DNA of 52,944 nt, from the NCBI GenBank assembly GCA_903913315.1, contig CAIWKX010000025.1, positions 1-52,944 on the forward strand, written 5' to 3'. The position numbers and the translations under genes were made by a program. Below, piece after piece: positions 6,314 through 14,939 of this stretch; within the stretch, counting starts at the first letter, position 1; each line of letters starts with the position of its first letter. The stretch comes from an uncultured Bacteroidota bacterium. GTDB taxonomy: Bacteria > Bacteroidota > Bacteroidia > Flavobacteriales > Flavobacteriaceae. The notes below the pieces were generated by a model. It saw nothing but the letters and a program-made list of their open reading frames with translations, was not told where the DNA came from and did not search any database.

Positions 6314-9166
6314 ATGCCAAAAGACAATTCCATTAAATCAGTTTTAATCATAGGGTCGGGGCCAATTGTGATTGGACAAGCCTGTGAATTTGACTATGCA
6401 GGTTCTCAATCAGCACGCTCAATCCGTGAAGAAGGAATAGAAGTTATACTGATTAACTCTAATCCAGCGACAATAATGACCGATCCAAGCATGGCGGATC
6501 ATGTTTATTTATTACCATTAACTACCAAATCAATCATCAAAATTTTGAAAGAACATCCACAAATTGATGCTGTTTTGCCAACTATGGGTGGGCAAACAGC
6601 TTTGAATTTGTGTTTGGAAGCGGATGAAAAAGGAATTTGGGAAGATTTTGGAGTAAAGTTGATAGGTGTTGATGTCAATGCTATCAATATTACCGAAGAC
6701 CGAGAGCAATTCAAGCAATTATTGGAAAAAATTGGTGTTCCTGCTGCTCCTGCCAAAACGGCTACCTCTTTTTTGAAAGGAAAAGAAATTGCCCAAGAAT
6801 TTGGTTTTCCTTTAGTAATACGTCCCTCATTTACTTTGGGTGGTACTGGAGCAGCTTTTGTGCATAATAAAGAAGAATTTGATGAAAAGCTAACCTATGG
6901 GTTGGAAATGTCACCTATTCATGAAGTATTAATTGATAAGGCTTTGTTGGGTTGGAAAGAATATGAATTAGAACTGTTACGCGATAAAAACGACAATGTT
7001 GTGATTATCTGTTCTATTGAAAATATGGATCCAATGGGGATTCATACGGGTGATTCTATTACGGTGGCACCTGCGATGACTTTATCGGATACTACTTTTC
7101 AAAGAATGCGTGATTATGCTATTTTAATGATGCGTTCAATTGGGAATTTTGCGGGTGGTTGCAACGTACAATTTGCTGTTTCACCAGATGAAAAAGAAGA
7201 TATTGTCGCCATTGAAATTAATCCTCGTGTATCTCGCTCTTCAGCATTAGCTTCCAAAGCAACGGGTTATCCGATTGCCAAAATTGCTTCCAAATTAGCT
7301 TTGGGTTATCATTTAGATGAATTGCAGAACCAAATAACTAAATCAACTTCTGCATTATTTGAGCCAACTTTGGATTATGTGATTGTGAAAATTCCACGTT
7401 GGAATTTTGACAAGTTTGAGGGAGCAGATAGAACCTTAGGGCTTCAAATGAAATCGGTAGGAGAAGTGATGGGAATTGGGCGTTCGTTCCAAGAAGCGCT
7501 TCATAAAGCTACTCAGTCGCTTGAAATCAAACGCAATGGATTAGGTGCGGATGGGAAAGGCTATAAAAATTACGAACAAATTATAGAGAAACTGACTTAT
7601 GCTAGTTGGGATCGAGTTTTTGTGATTTATGATGCGATTCAAATGGGAATTCCATTGAGTAGAATTCATGAAATCACTAAAATTGATATGTGGTTTTTAA
7701 AACAATATGAAGAATTATATTCGTTAGAAAGAGAAATATCTACTTATTCATTAGAAAATCTACCAAAAGAACTATTGCTTGAAGCCAAGCAAAAAGGATA
7801 TGGCGACAGACAAATTGCTCACATGTTGGGTTGTTTGGAAAGTCAAGTTTATAAACTGCGTGACGATATGAATATCAAACGTGTTTATAAATTGGTAGAT
7901 ACCTGCGCTGCCGAATTCAAAGCGCAAACTCCTTATTATTATTCGACTTTTGAAGCGGAAATAGAAACTGCTGATGGTAGACGATATGTTCATAATGAAA
8001 GTATAGTGTCGGATAAGAAGAAAGTAGTTGTTCTAGGTTCTGGACCGAATAGAATTGGGCAAGGAATAGAGTTTGATTATTCGTGTGTTCACGGTGTCTT
8101 GGCGGCTAAAGAATGTGGATATGAAACCATCATGATTAACTGTAATCCAGAGACCGTTTCAACCGATTTTGACACTGCTGATAAATTGTATTTTGAACCT
8201 GTTTTTTGGGAACACATCTATGATATCATTCGCCATGAGAAACCTGAAGGTGTTATTGTGCAATTGGGTGGTCAAACGGCACTGAAATTAGCAGAAAAAT
8301 TATCTAAATACGGAATCAAAATATTAGGAACTTCGTTTGACGCCTTGGATTTAGCCGAAGACAGAGGTCGTTTTTCTGAATTGTTGACCGATTTAAAAAT
8401 ACCTTTTCCACAATTTGGGATTGCTGAAAATGCAGATCAAGCTAGTGCTTTGGCAGATGTGTTGGATTTTCCATTATTAGTTCGTCCTTCTTATGTTTTG
8501 GGGGGTCAAGGGATGAAAATAGTCATCAATAAACAAGAATTGGAAGAACATGTTATCGATTTGTTGAAAAATATTCCAGGGAATAAATTATTGTTGGATC
8601 ATTATTTAGATGGCGCTATCGAGGCAGAAGCTGATGCCATTTGTGATGGAGAAAATGTGTACATCATTGGTATCATGGAGCATATTGAACCTTGTGGAAT
8701 CCATTCAGGCGATTCTAATGCAACCTTGCCTCCTTTTAATTTAGGTGAATTTGTGATGCAACAAATTAAAGACCATACTAAGAAAATTGCGCTTGCTTTG
8801 CGAACAGTTGGATTAATCAATATTCAATTTGCGATTAAAGACGATATCGTTTATATCATTGAAGCCAACCCAAGAGCTTCAAGGACAGTTCCATTTATAG
8901 CAAAAGCTTATGGGGAGCCTTATGTGAACTATGCGACTAAAGTGATGTTGGGAGAAAATAAAGTCACGGATTTTACTTTTAATCCACAATTGAAAGGGTT
9001 TGCCATAAAGCAGCCTGTGTTTTCTTTTAGTAAGTTTCAAAATGTAAACAAGGCGCTTGGTCCTGAAATGAAATCTACAGGTGAAAGTATATTATTTATT
9101 GATGATTTAAAAGACGATCAATTCTACGAATTGTACAGTAGACGAAAAATGTACTTGAGTAAATAA
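6314..9166 (+). CDS. carB: carbamoyl-phosphate synthase large subunit, lacking the C-terminal allosteric domain
   Basis: Makes carbamoyl phosphate from bicarbonate, glutamine-derived ammonia and two ATP for pyrimidine and arginine synthesis. The two homologous ATP-grasp halves are clear. The first begins with SVLIIGSGPIVIGQACEFDYAG and contains RPSFTLGGTGAAF and EINPRVSRSSALASKATGYP. The second begins near residue 570 (VVVLGSGPNRIGQGIEFDYS) and contains RPSYVLGGQGM and EANPRASRTVPFIAK. The protein is 950 residues and stops soon after the second GPEMKSTGE motif. Enzymes of about 1070 residues continue with an MGS-like regulatory domain of some 130 residues, which is absent here. No carA is nearby. 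Confidence 0.95.
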   Translation: MPKDNSIKSVLIIGSGPIVIGQACEFDYAGSQSARSIREEGIEVILINSNPATIMTDPSMADHVYLLPLTTKSIIKILKEHPQIDAVLPTMGGQTALNLCLEADEKGIWEDFGVKLIGVDVNAINITEDREQFKQLLEKIGVPAAPAKTATSFLKGKEIAQEFGFPLVIRPSFTLGGTGAAFVHNKEEFDEKLTYGLEMSPIHEVLIDKALLGWKEYELELLRDKNDNVVIICSIENMDPMGIHTGDSITVAPAMTLSDTTFQRMRDYAILMMRSIGNFAGGCNVQFAVSPDEKEDIVAIEINPRVSRSSALASKATGYPIAKIASKLALGYHLDELQNQITKSTSALFEPTLDYVIVKIPRWNFDKFEGADRTLGLQMKSVGEVMGIGRSFQEALHKATQSLEIKRNGLGADGKGYKNYEQIIEKLTYASWDRVFVIYDAIQMGIPLSRIHEITKIDMWFLKQYEELYSLEREISTYSLENLPKELLLEAKQKGYGDRQIAHMLGCLESQVYKLRDDMNIKRVYKLVDTCAAEFKAQTPYYYSTFEAEIETADGRRYVHNESIVSDKKKVVVLGSGPNRIGQGIEFDYSCVHGVLAAKECGYETIMINCNPETVSTDFDTADKLYFEPVFWEHIYDIIRHEKPEGVIVQLGGQTALKLAEKLSKYGIKILGTSFDALDLAEDRGRFSELLTDLKIPFPQFGIAENADQASALADVLDFPLLVRPSYVLGGQGMKIVINKQELEEHVIDLLKNIPGNKLLLDHYLDGAIEAEADAICDGENVYIIGIMEHIEPCGIHSGDSNATLPPFNLGEFVMQQIKDHTKKIALALRTVGLINIQFAIKDDIVYIIEANPRASRTVPFIAKAYGEPYVNYATKVMLGENKVTDFTFNPQLKGFAIKQPVFSFSKFQNVNKALGPEMKSTGESILFIDDLKDDQFYELYSRRKMYLSK

Positions 9167-9172
9167 TAAAGT

Positions 9173-9198
9173 AAGTCCCTTAATTGGGACTTTTTTTT
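9173..9198 (+). terminator. carB terminator
   Basis: A seven-base stem AAGTCCC (9173-9179) / GGGACTT, with a six-base loop, is followed by a T-run; it begins 6 bases after the carB stop. Confidence 0.85.
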
Positions 9199-9207
9199 GC
9201 TTTAAGG

Positions 9208-9816
9208 TTATGCTATGTTTTTTAGTCCACTAGGGAATGGACGGTAGGCATAATAATGCAAGACTTCTTCGATGGCTCTTTTTATGGCTTGGTTAATAGG
9301 GAGCATGGTAGTTGCTAATGCATAATCTATTTGGGCTAAATTCATATAATAGTCTGTAAAAATAGGAACATACAATCCTTTGCTAATTGCCTCTTCAGTG
9401 TTGTTGAAATTTTCTTGATGATTTTCTTTGATTATTTTGCAGGTGGCTAATCGTAGTTCACCATATTTATCTCTACTGGCTGCATTGCCAAAAAGCCGGC
9501 AGATTAAGCCTCGGTACTTGTAGTCGGAACAATTTCCAAAGTTGCTATCAATTAGTGAAAGTGGTCGATAAAGCTGGCAGTTGGTGTTGGTTTTGTTGGC
9601 TAGTTCTTTTAGCATTTCCTCGGCTTGCCCATTAAGAAATAAATGAAAAGCCCACGGTAAAAATTCTAATGGTGAAGCATCAATGTCGGGTTTGGTACAA
9701 CATTTTCCGCAGCCTGATAGACAATGTAATTGAGTTTTTGATTTGAAGCTATTGATTTCTAAATCAAGTTTGTCAAACAACTCTTCCACTAATCGTACTT
9801 TGTTTTCAATTGCCAT
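9208..9816 (-). CDS. YkgJ-type cysteine-cluster protein
   Basis: A 202-residue protein with the CxxCC metal-cluster signature (LSGCGKCCTKPDID) near residue 35, plus later cysteines in NTNCQLY, GNCSDYKYRGLICRLFG and LATCKI. This arrangement defines a family predicted to bind zinc or an iron-sulfur cluster. The function has not been established for most members. No membrane segment is seen. It is convergent with carB, separated by the carB terminator. Confidence 0.75.
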   Translation of the reverse strand: MAIENKVRLVEELFDKLDLEINSFKSKTQLHCLSGCGKCCTKPDIDASPLEFLPWAFHLFLNGQAEEMLKELANKTNTNCQLYRPLSLIDSNFGNCSDYKYRGLICRLFGNAASRDKYGELRLATCKIIKENHQENFNNTEEAISKGLYVPIFTDYYMNLAQIDYALATTMLPINQAIKRAIEEVLHYYAYRPFPSGLKNIA

Positions 9817-9876
9817 TTTTTTGGTAAGGTAGGCTTTTGAAAATGGCTTATATACTTATAAATTTTTATTTGTTAT

Positions 9877-10635
9877 TTATTTTCTTTTTACATAAATATG
9901 TTTGATGTTGTTTTTTCCACTTTCTCGTTCGTCGATGACGAATTTGTTCATGCTCTTAATAAGGGCAAGCATTTTGGGAAAACCATAGTTTCTAGGGTCG
10001 AAATCGGGTTTCTTTTTGAGCATGAGGTTACCAAGTTCACCTAGGAATGCCCATCCGTTTTCGTCTTCTAAATCATCAATGCTGTCGGCAAATAGTTTGA
10101 TGATTTTAGGGTCAATTTTACTGATGGCATTATTGTTTGGCGCTTTGGTGTTTTTGATTTGTTTTTTATTATCTGATTGTATTTCGACATCAGGTTTTTT
10201 AAGAATTTCGATATAAATAAATTTATCACATGCGGTGATAAAGGGGGTTAATGTTTTCTTTTCACCAATTCCAATTACTTTCATACCTGCTTCTCGAAGA
10301 CGAGTTGCTAATCGGGTAAAATCGGAATCACTAGAAACAATACAAAATCCATCTACTTTTCCGGTATAGAGAATGTCCATTGCATCGATGATAAGAGCGC
10401 TATCACTCGCATTTTTTCCAGTCGAATAACTATATTGTTGAATCGGGGTGATGGCGTTTTCTAAAAGTACATTTTTCCATCCCGATACGGTTGGTTTGGT
10501 CCAATCGGCATAGATTCTTTTGAAGGTAGGTGTGCCGTATTTGGCAATTTCTTCAAACATTTCTTTTACATTAGCATAAGGCACATTGTCAGCATCAATT
10601 AATACGGCAAGTTTTAGGTCTTGTTTGGTTTCCAT
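9877..10635 (-). CDS. NYN-domain nuclease-like protein with OST-HTH/LOTUS tail
   Basis: The first 150 residues form a LabA/MARF1-type NYN (PIN-like) domain. AVLIDADNVPY and CIVSSDSDFTRLATRLREAGMKVIGIGEKKT contain the acidic residues expected to hold metal. Residues 175-250 match an OST-HTH/LOTUS winged helix (DENGWAFLGELGNLMLKKKPDFDPRNYGFPKML), known to bind RNA or G-quadruplexes. The linker between them is charged and low in complexity. An RNA-processing or RNA-silencing role is inferred, not shown. It has a good promoter at 10654-10685. Confidence 0.85.
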   Translation of the reverse strand: METKQDLKLAVLIDADNVPYANVKEMFEEIAKYGTPTFKRIYADWTKPTVSGWKNVLLENAITPIQQYSYSTGKNASDSALIIDAMDILYTGKVDGFCIVSSDSDFTRLATRLREAGMKVIGIGEKKTLTPFITACDKFIYIEILKKPDVEIQSDNKKQIKNTKAPNNNAISKIDPKIIKLFADSIDDLEDENGWAFLGELGNLMLKKKPDFDPRNYGFPKMLALIKSMNKFVIDERESGKNNIKHIYVKRK

Positions 10636-10653
10636 AGTTTTCTATTTCTATAT

Positions 10654-10685
10654 CAAATGTAGGTAAAATAATGAGGTTTAATCAA
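10654..10685 (-). promoter_or_regulatory. promoter of the NYN gene (TTG-N21-TACATTTG)
   Basis: On the minus strand TTG (10685-10683), 21 bases, then TACATTTG (10661-10654) fit the consensus. The -33 element lies inside the 3' end of the upstream CDF transporter gene. Confidence 0.65.
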
Positions 10686-11664
10686 TTTTATGTTTGCAAT
10701 CGATTGAAACGTTTTCAATTGTCCATTCAATTTTTTGTTGGAAGTCATTTTTTCTAACGGAACACTCTTTTTTGTCACAGATTTTACAAGAGAAATCGAG
10801 ACAGCCATCAGTATGCACCATAAGTTCTACACTGTCGCCAAAATTGCTTTTGACAATTTTTTCCAATTCATCTACTTCTTTATGTCCTTCGTTGATGTTG
10901 AAATACCATGGAATTGTTAGATGACAATCTAAATGTAGCGTTCCACCATATTTTATAAATCGGAGATTATGAAGGTCAACCCAATTTTCTCGTCGGTTTT
11001 CATTGCAATAACCCACCATTTTTTCAAGAAGTTCGTCATCGGCTTCATCCATTATTCCTGCTATTGAAGTACGAAGAATTTTATAACCTGAAAAAATAAT
11101 GATGAAAGCAAAAATGAAAGCAACTAGGCTATCAATCCAAATTAAATGAGTAAAATATATTATGATTAGCCCGATGACAATTCCTAGCGTTGCATAGGTG
11201 TCGGATTGCATGTGTTTTCCAGTAGCGATAAGGGCTAGTGAGTTGTTTTTCGTTCCGTTTTTTATAGAAAAATAGCCTACAATATAATTGATTATGCCTG
11301 TAAGCGTAACTAAATAAATTCCTTGATCTAATTGTTTTAGTACATGTGGATGTTTTAAATTGTCAATGGCTTCATAGATGATTACAAAACCTGACACTAC
11401 CATTAATGTGCCTTCTATGGTTGCGGATAGAAATTCAACTTTTCCATGACCATAAGGATGATTTCGATCTTTTGGAAGTGAGGATAAAAATAAACTATAT
11501 AGTCCTATGAAACCACTAATAACATTGATAGTATATTCTAATGTATCTGTTAAAATAGCCACAGAATTGGTATAATACCATGCTATTAATTTGATGATAA
11601 ATAGTGATACAATAACTAAAGTTAGTTTTTTTTGGATTTCAAAATTTTCTTTAGATTTATTCAT
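10678..11664 (-). CDS. cation diffusion facilitator family transporter with Cys-rich tail
   Basis: Inner-membrane antiporter predicted to export divalent metal ions. Six membrane segments lie between residues 15 and 210. Motifs include ILTDTLEYTIN in segment 2, KDRNHPYGHGKVEFL in the loop, and HMQSD (HxxxD) in segment 5. The segment-2 site reads D-T-L-E rather than the usual HxxxD or DxxxD, a variant also common in a 'DALES' subgroup. The cytoplasmic C-terminus ends in a cysteine cluster (DFSCKICDKKECSVRK), a possible extra metal site. The ATG at 11664 is preferred over the upstream TTG. Metal specificity is unclear. Confidence 0.85.
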   Translation of the reverse strand: MNKSKENFEIQKKLTLVIVSLFIIKLIAWYYTNSVAILTDTLEYTINVISGFIGLYSLFLSSLPKDRNHPYGHGKVEFLSATIEGTLMVVSGFVIIYEAIDNLKHPHVLKQLDQGIYLVTLTGIINYIVGYFSIKNGTKNNSLALIATGKHMQSDTYATLGIVIGLIIIYFTHLIWIDSLVAFIFAFIIIFSGYKILRTSIAGIMDEADDELLEKMVGYCNENRRENWVDLHNLRFIKYGGTLHLDCHLTIPWYFNINEGHKEVDELEKIVKSNFGDSVELMVHTDGCLDFSCKICDKKECSVRKNDFQQKIEWTIENVSIDCKHKID

Positions 11665-11685
11665 CAAGGCGGTTTAAATTTTCCT

Positions 11686-11693
11686 CAAAAGTA
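11686..11693 (-). promoter_or_regulatory. -7 box (TACTTTTG) upstream of the CDF gene
   Basis: The minus strand reads TACTTTTG 21 bases before the ATG of the cation transporter. No TTG is found at the right distance. Confidence 0.45.
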
Positions 11694-11760
11694 GTGAATA
11701 GATTTCTTTTTATTTGATATATGGAATCTAAAAAGCCAGTTCATTCCGTTCTTTTTTTAG

Positions 11761-11768
11761 TAGATTTG
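11761..11768 (+). promoter_or_regulatory. -7 box (TAGATTTG) upstream of the potassium channel gene
   Basis: TAGATTTG matches TAnnTTTG, 17 bases before the ATG at 11786. The -33 TTG is not evident. Confidence 0.5.
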
Positions 11769-11785
11769 CAATAATAAATTTGCAT

Positions 11786-12742
11786 ATGTCACTACGTAAA
11801 AAAATAAATTCAAAAGCAAAAGCAGTTAAAAATACTGGTTTTGGAACAAATGCTTCCAACTATGGAGGTCGTTTTGTAACCAAATCGGGAAACGCTAATG
11901 TTAGAAAAACAGGTATAAGTTTTTTGGACAGCATCAGTTGGTATCATACTATGTTGACCATTCCGAGATGGAAATTTTTCTTTATTGTTTTTGCGTTTTA
12001 CTTTTTGGTAAATTTTGCTTTTGCAAGTATTTATTATCTGGTAGGAGTAGAGCATTTGAATGGGATCACCGCTGTAACATCGATGGATAAATTTGGTCAA
12101 GCTTTTTTCTTTAGTATTCAAACCTTTACCACAGTAGGATATGGACATATTAGCCCTAGTGGTTTTATGACCAGTTTTGTTGCCTCAATAGAAGCATTAT
12201 TTGGTTTGTTGAGTTTTGCTATTGCCACTGGTTTATTTTATGGAAGATTTAGTAAACCCAAAGCACATATTATTTTTTCTGAAAATGCTATAGTAGCTCC
12301 TTTTCAAGAAGGAACTGCTTTAATGTTACGATTATCGCCTTATAAAAACACGAATCTTACCGATGCTGAAGCCCGAATGACCCTTGGACTTCATATTGAA
12401 GAAGAGGGAAAAATGGTCAATAAATTTTATTCTTTAGATTTAGAATTGGAAAAAGTAGGGTCACTTACCTTGAGTTGGACCTTGGTGCATCCAATTACGG
12501 AAAGTAGTCCTTTTTATAATATGAATGAAAATGATATCAAGACCACTTTGGGAGAGGTTATCATTTTTATTAAAGTTTTTGATGATATGTACAGTACTAC
12601 CGTAGTGAAAAGAGCTTCTTATACCTTTGATGAAATTGTATATGGTGCTAAATTTTTACCAATGTTTACAAGAAGTTCTGACAATAACAAAACGTTATTG
12701 CATATTGATAAATTGAATCTTTTTGAACGAGTTACGTTGTAA
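11786..12742 (+). CDS. KirBac-type inward-rectifier potassium channel
   Basis: A 318-residue channel subunit. Outer helix at about 62-87 (FFFIVFAFYFLVNFAFASIYYLVG), pore helix, then the selectivity filter TVGYG at 116-120, followed by inner helix SFVASIEALFGLLSFAIATGLFYGRFSKP. The remaining 170 residues form the immunoglobulin-like cytoplasmic domain typical of Kir channels (IIFSENAIVAPFQEGTALMLRL). The family forms tetramers that conduct K+. The start is the ATG at 11786. It is divergent from the metal-ion exporter and converges with the DUF3857 genes. Confidence 0.92.
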   Translation: MSLRKKINSKAKAVKNTGFGTNASNYGGRFVTKSGNANVRKTGISFLDSISWYHTMLTIPRWKFFFIVFAFYFLVNFAFASIYYLVGVEHLNGITAVTSMDKFGQAFFFSIQTFTTVGYGHISPSGFMTSFVASIEALFGLLSFAIATGLFYGRFSKPKAHIIFSENAIVAPFQEGTALMLRLSPYKNTNLTDAEARMTLGLHIEEEGKMVNKFYSLDLELEKVGSLTLSWTLVHPITESSPFYNMNENDIKTTLGEVIIFIKVFDDMYSTTVVKRASYTFDEIVYGAKFLPMFTRSSDNNKTLLHIDKLNLFERVTL

Positions 12743-12770
12743 AAAAAACGCTCGAATATATCGAACGTTT
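12741..12770. terminator. convergent terminator between channel and DUF3857 genes
   Basis: A stem AAACGCTCGA/TCGAACGTTT has a bulge. On the minus strand it is followed by eight T, so it fits best as the terminator of the DUF3857 operon; it may also serve the plus strand. Confidence 0.6.
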
Positions 12771-12783
12771 TGGAATAGTATCT

Positions 12784-14937
12784 TTAATTCTTTTTTAGTA
12801 GAATTTTTTCTTGAGTAAATTGGTAAGCAGCATCTAAAAAATCAATCATTTTGTTCCAATTACTATTAGGTTCATAATAGTTCTTATAGTATTTATTTGT
12901 TTTAATGGTTAATTTGTTACCATTTAGAGAAGTGATACTAACAAATCCACCCGTTTCATTTTCTACTTTTTTGTTTAATTTTTCTAAGCCAGCAACTGTA
13001 TAACCCTCTGGGATTTCTAGTGTGATTTCATTTTCAAAGGCACGAGGATACACCATATATATGTTGTTTTTGCGTTCTTTTTCTTTCTTATTAATGTCTA
13101 TTTGTGAGGTTATTAGTTTTCCGACTTCTATTAAATAATTATCGCCAGCCTTTTTGATTAAGTTATTTTTAATAGTAAAGTCTTCTTCAAATACAAGAGG
13201 AGATTTTTTTCCAAATCGGCCATTGTTTTTTATGGTTAGTTTATGGTCGTCAATTTCCATCTCATAGTCATCTGCTGTTGATTTTTTGAAAGCTTCTTTT
13301 TGTTGGTCTTTAAGTTTATTAATAAGAGCATCCAACTCTTTTTCATATTGTTCTTGTTTTTTTTTGTTACGAACCATATCCATTAATTTGGGTGTTCCAT
13401 ATTTGTCATAATCTTCATATACATAATCAAAAAAGTATAATTTGTCTGATTGTTCGTTTTCTTTCATGTGTCCATAATAGGCAGCTTCTTTTTTTACAGA
13501 AACGCCAGTAAAGTCTTTATTTATGGTAACTGAAGAAATTATTTTGGAAACATTATCTTGATAAGTACTAGAAGGTAAGGTTATTTTATCGGCATCAATA
13601 ATTTTTTTTCCTTTTGAGACTTGAAGCGAAAATGCTTTAGTGTTTTCGAGATTGTAATTGAATTGGTCAGCACTAGTAAAAGGGGAAAAATATTCCATGT
13701 ATAGTGGTGATTTGGTGTTGACCTTTAGTAAAACTTTGACGTTTTTTTGAATTAATAAATCATCTATAGAACCATTAAAATTGGGAGTAGCAACAATAAT
13801 GTCATAATCAATATTATTCTTTTTAAGGAATTCCATGAAATATCTGATAAATGAATCTTCCGATTGAAAGAAAATAGGATTTCTATACAATTCGAAAGGG
13901 TTAAAAATATTTGCTTGATTTACAATTACAGCTTCTAGGTATTTAGTAAAAAAAGCATGTCGAGCAAAGTAGTATACTTCTCTAACTTTTTCTTCATCAC
14001 TAGAGAAGTTTTTACCTTTCAGAAAATCATGGATTTCACTTAAATCTCCATTGGCTCTAAATTTTTCATCATAGTAATTGAAAATATCTTCTTTAGTAAC
14101 TGTTTTTTTGATTGTTTTTTCTTTTTCAGAAAGAAAGGCATCGGCTCTTTTCTCAAATTTTCCAGATCGAGCAAAAAATACTTGAAATTTATAACAAGGT
14201 AATTCTACCAGAGGATAGAACCAGCGTGGAAATTCATTTTTTTCAATGTCTTTGGCAGACAACTCATATTTTCTTTCATCACTATTTCCTGTGGGAATTT
14301 CTATTAAATCAGGAGCACCATTGTAAGTGTTGAAATTTACAAAAAAATCATTTTCAGTGTCGAAAGCTAGTTTCATTTCCATGGTTGGATATACATCACC
14401 CAAAGGAACTTCTTCAGGATCAAATCCAAATTCAAAAATAGATTTAAAAGGCTCAACACTATAGTAATAAAAGTCAATAATGTCACCAATTTCTAAATTT
14501 GCAATGGCAATTTTCTTTTCTTTATCTATAACTTTTGCATTTTTATCAACATCTACTTCAATTTCTTTTCCGTCAGACTTAACAATCTTGATGCCTATGG
14601 TGTTACTCCCTTCTCCTAAAGAGAACATCCCTTTAGTGGAATAAAATTTGTCTTTGAATGAAAATTCAGAAAATTCTTTTACAGCTGCTTCATCAAGAAG
14701 TTTAATTCTTTTTCTTATGCCAGAAGTATAAGTCACATTTGCACCAAATTTATGATAATTATAATACTTATACTTATAAATAATAACGGCAGATTCATTT
14801 TTCCACTTGTCGGGAATTGAAGTAACAGATTTGAATTGGTCATTTTTCCCCCAAAAAAACTCTTTAATGTCTATTTTTTTTTGAGCCAAAGAACAGATAG
14901 TAAATAATGAAAATAGGAATAAGAATATTTTTTTCAT
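12784..14937 (-). CDS. DUF3857 protein, transglutaminase-like fold without catalytic triad
   Basis: A 717-residue exported protein with signal peptide MKKIFLFLFSLFTICSLAQ. An N-terminal DUF3857-type beta domain (NTIGIKIVKSDGKEIEVD, IANLEIGDIIDFYYYS) is followed by a transglutaminase-like region at about residues 300-430 and a C-terminal beta domain. At the position where its neighbour has GDCKGMANL, this protein has SEDSFIRYF, and the histidine and aspartate contexts are lost too, so it is probably catalytically dead. The stop of the upstream gene lies two bases before this ATG, so the two are one operon. Periplasmic or surface location is inferred. Function unknown. Confidence 0.8.
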   Translation of the reverse strand: MKKIFLFLFSLFTICSLAQKKIDIKEFFWGKNDQFKSVTSIPDKWKNESAVIIYKYKYYNYHKFGANVTYTSGIRKRIKLLDEAAVKEFSEFSFKDKFYSTKGMFSLGEGSNTIGIKIVKSDGKEIEVDVDKNAKVIDKEKKIAIANLEIGDIIDFYYYSVEPFKSIFEFGFDPEEVPLGDVYPTMEMKLAFDTENDFFVNFNTYNGAPDLIEIPTGNSDERKYELSAKDIEKNEFPRWFYPLVELPCYKFQVFFARSGKFEKRADAFLSEKEKTIKKTVTKEDIFNYYDEKFRANGDLSEIHDFLKGKNFSSDEEKVREVYYFARHAFFTKYLEAVIVNQANIFNPFELYRNPIFFQSEDSFIRYFMEFLKKNNIDYDIIVATPNFNGSIDDLLIQKNVKVLLKVNTKSPLYMEYFSPFTSADQFNYNLENTKAFSLQVSKGKKIIDADKITLPSSTYQDNVSKIISSVTINKDFTGVSVKKEAAYYGHMKENEQSDKLYFFDYVYEDYDKYGTPKLMDMVRNKKKQEQYEKELDALINKLKDQQKEAFKKSTADDYEMEIDDHKLTIKNNGRFGKKSPLVFEEDFTIKNNLIKKAGDNYLIEVGKLITSQIDINKKEKERKNNIYMVYPRAFENEITLEIPEGYTVAGLEKLNKKVENETGGFVSITSLNGNKLTIKTNKYYKNYYEPNSNWNKMIDFLDAAYQFTQEKILLKKN

Positions 14938-14939
14938 AT

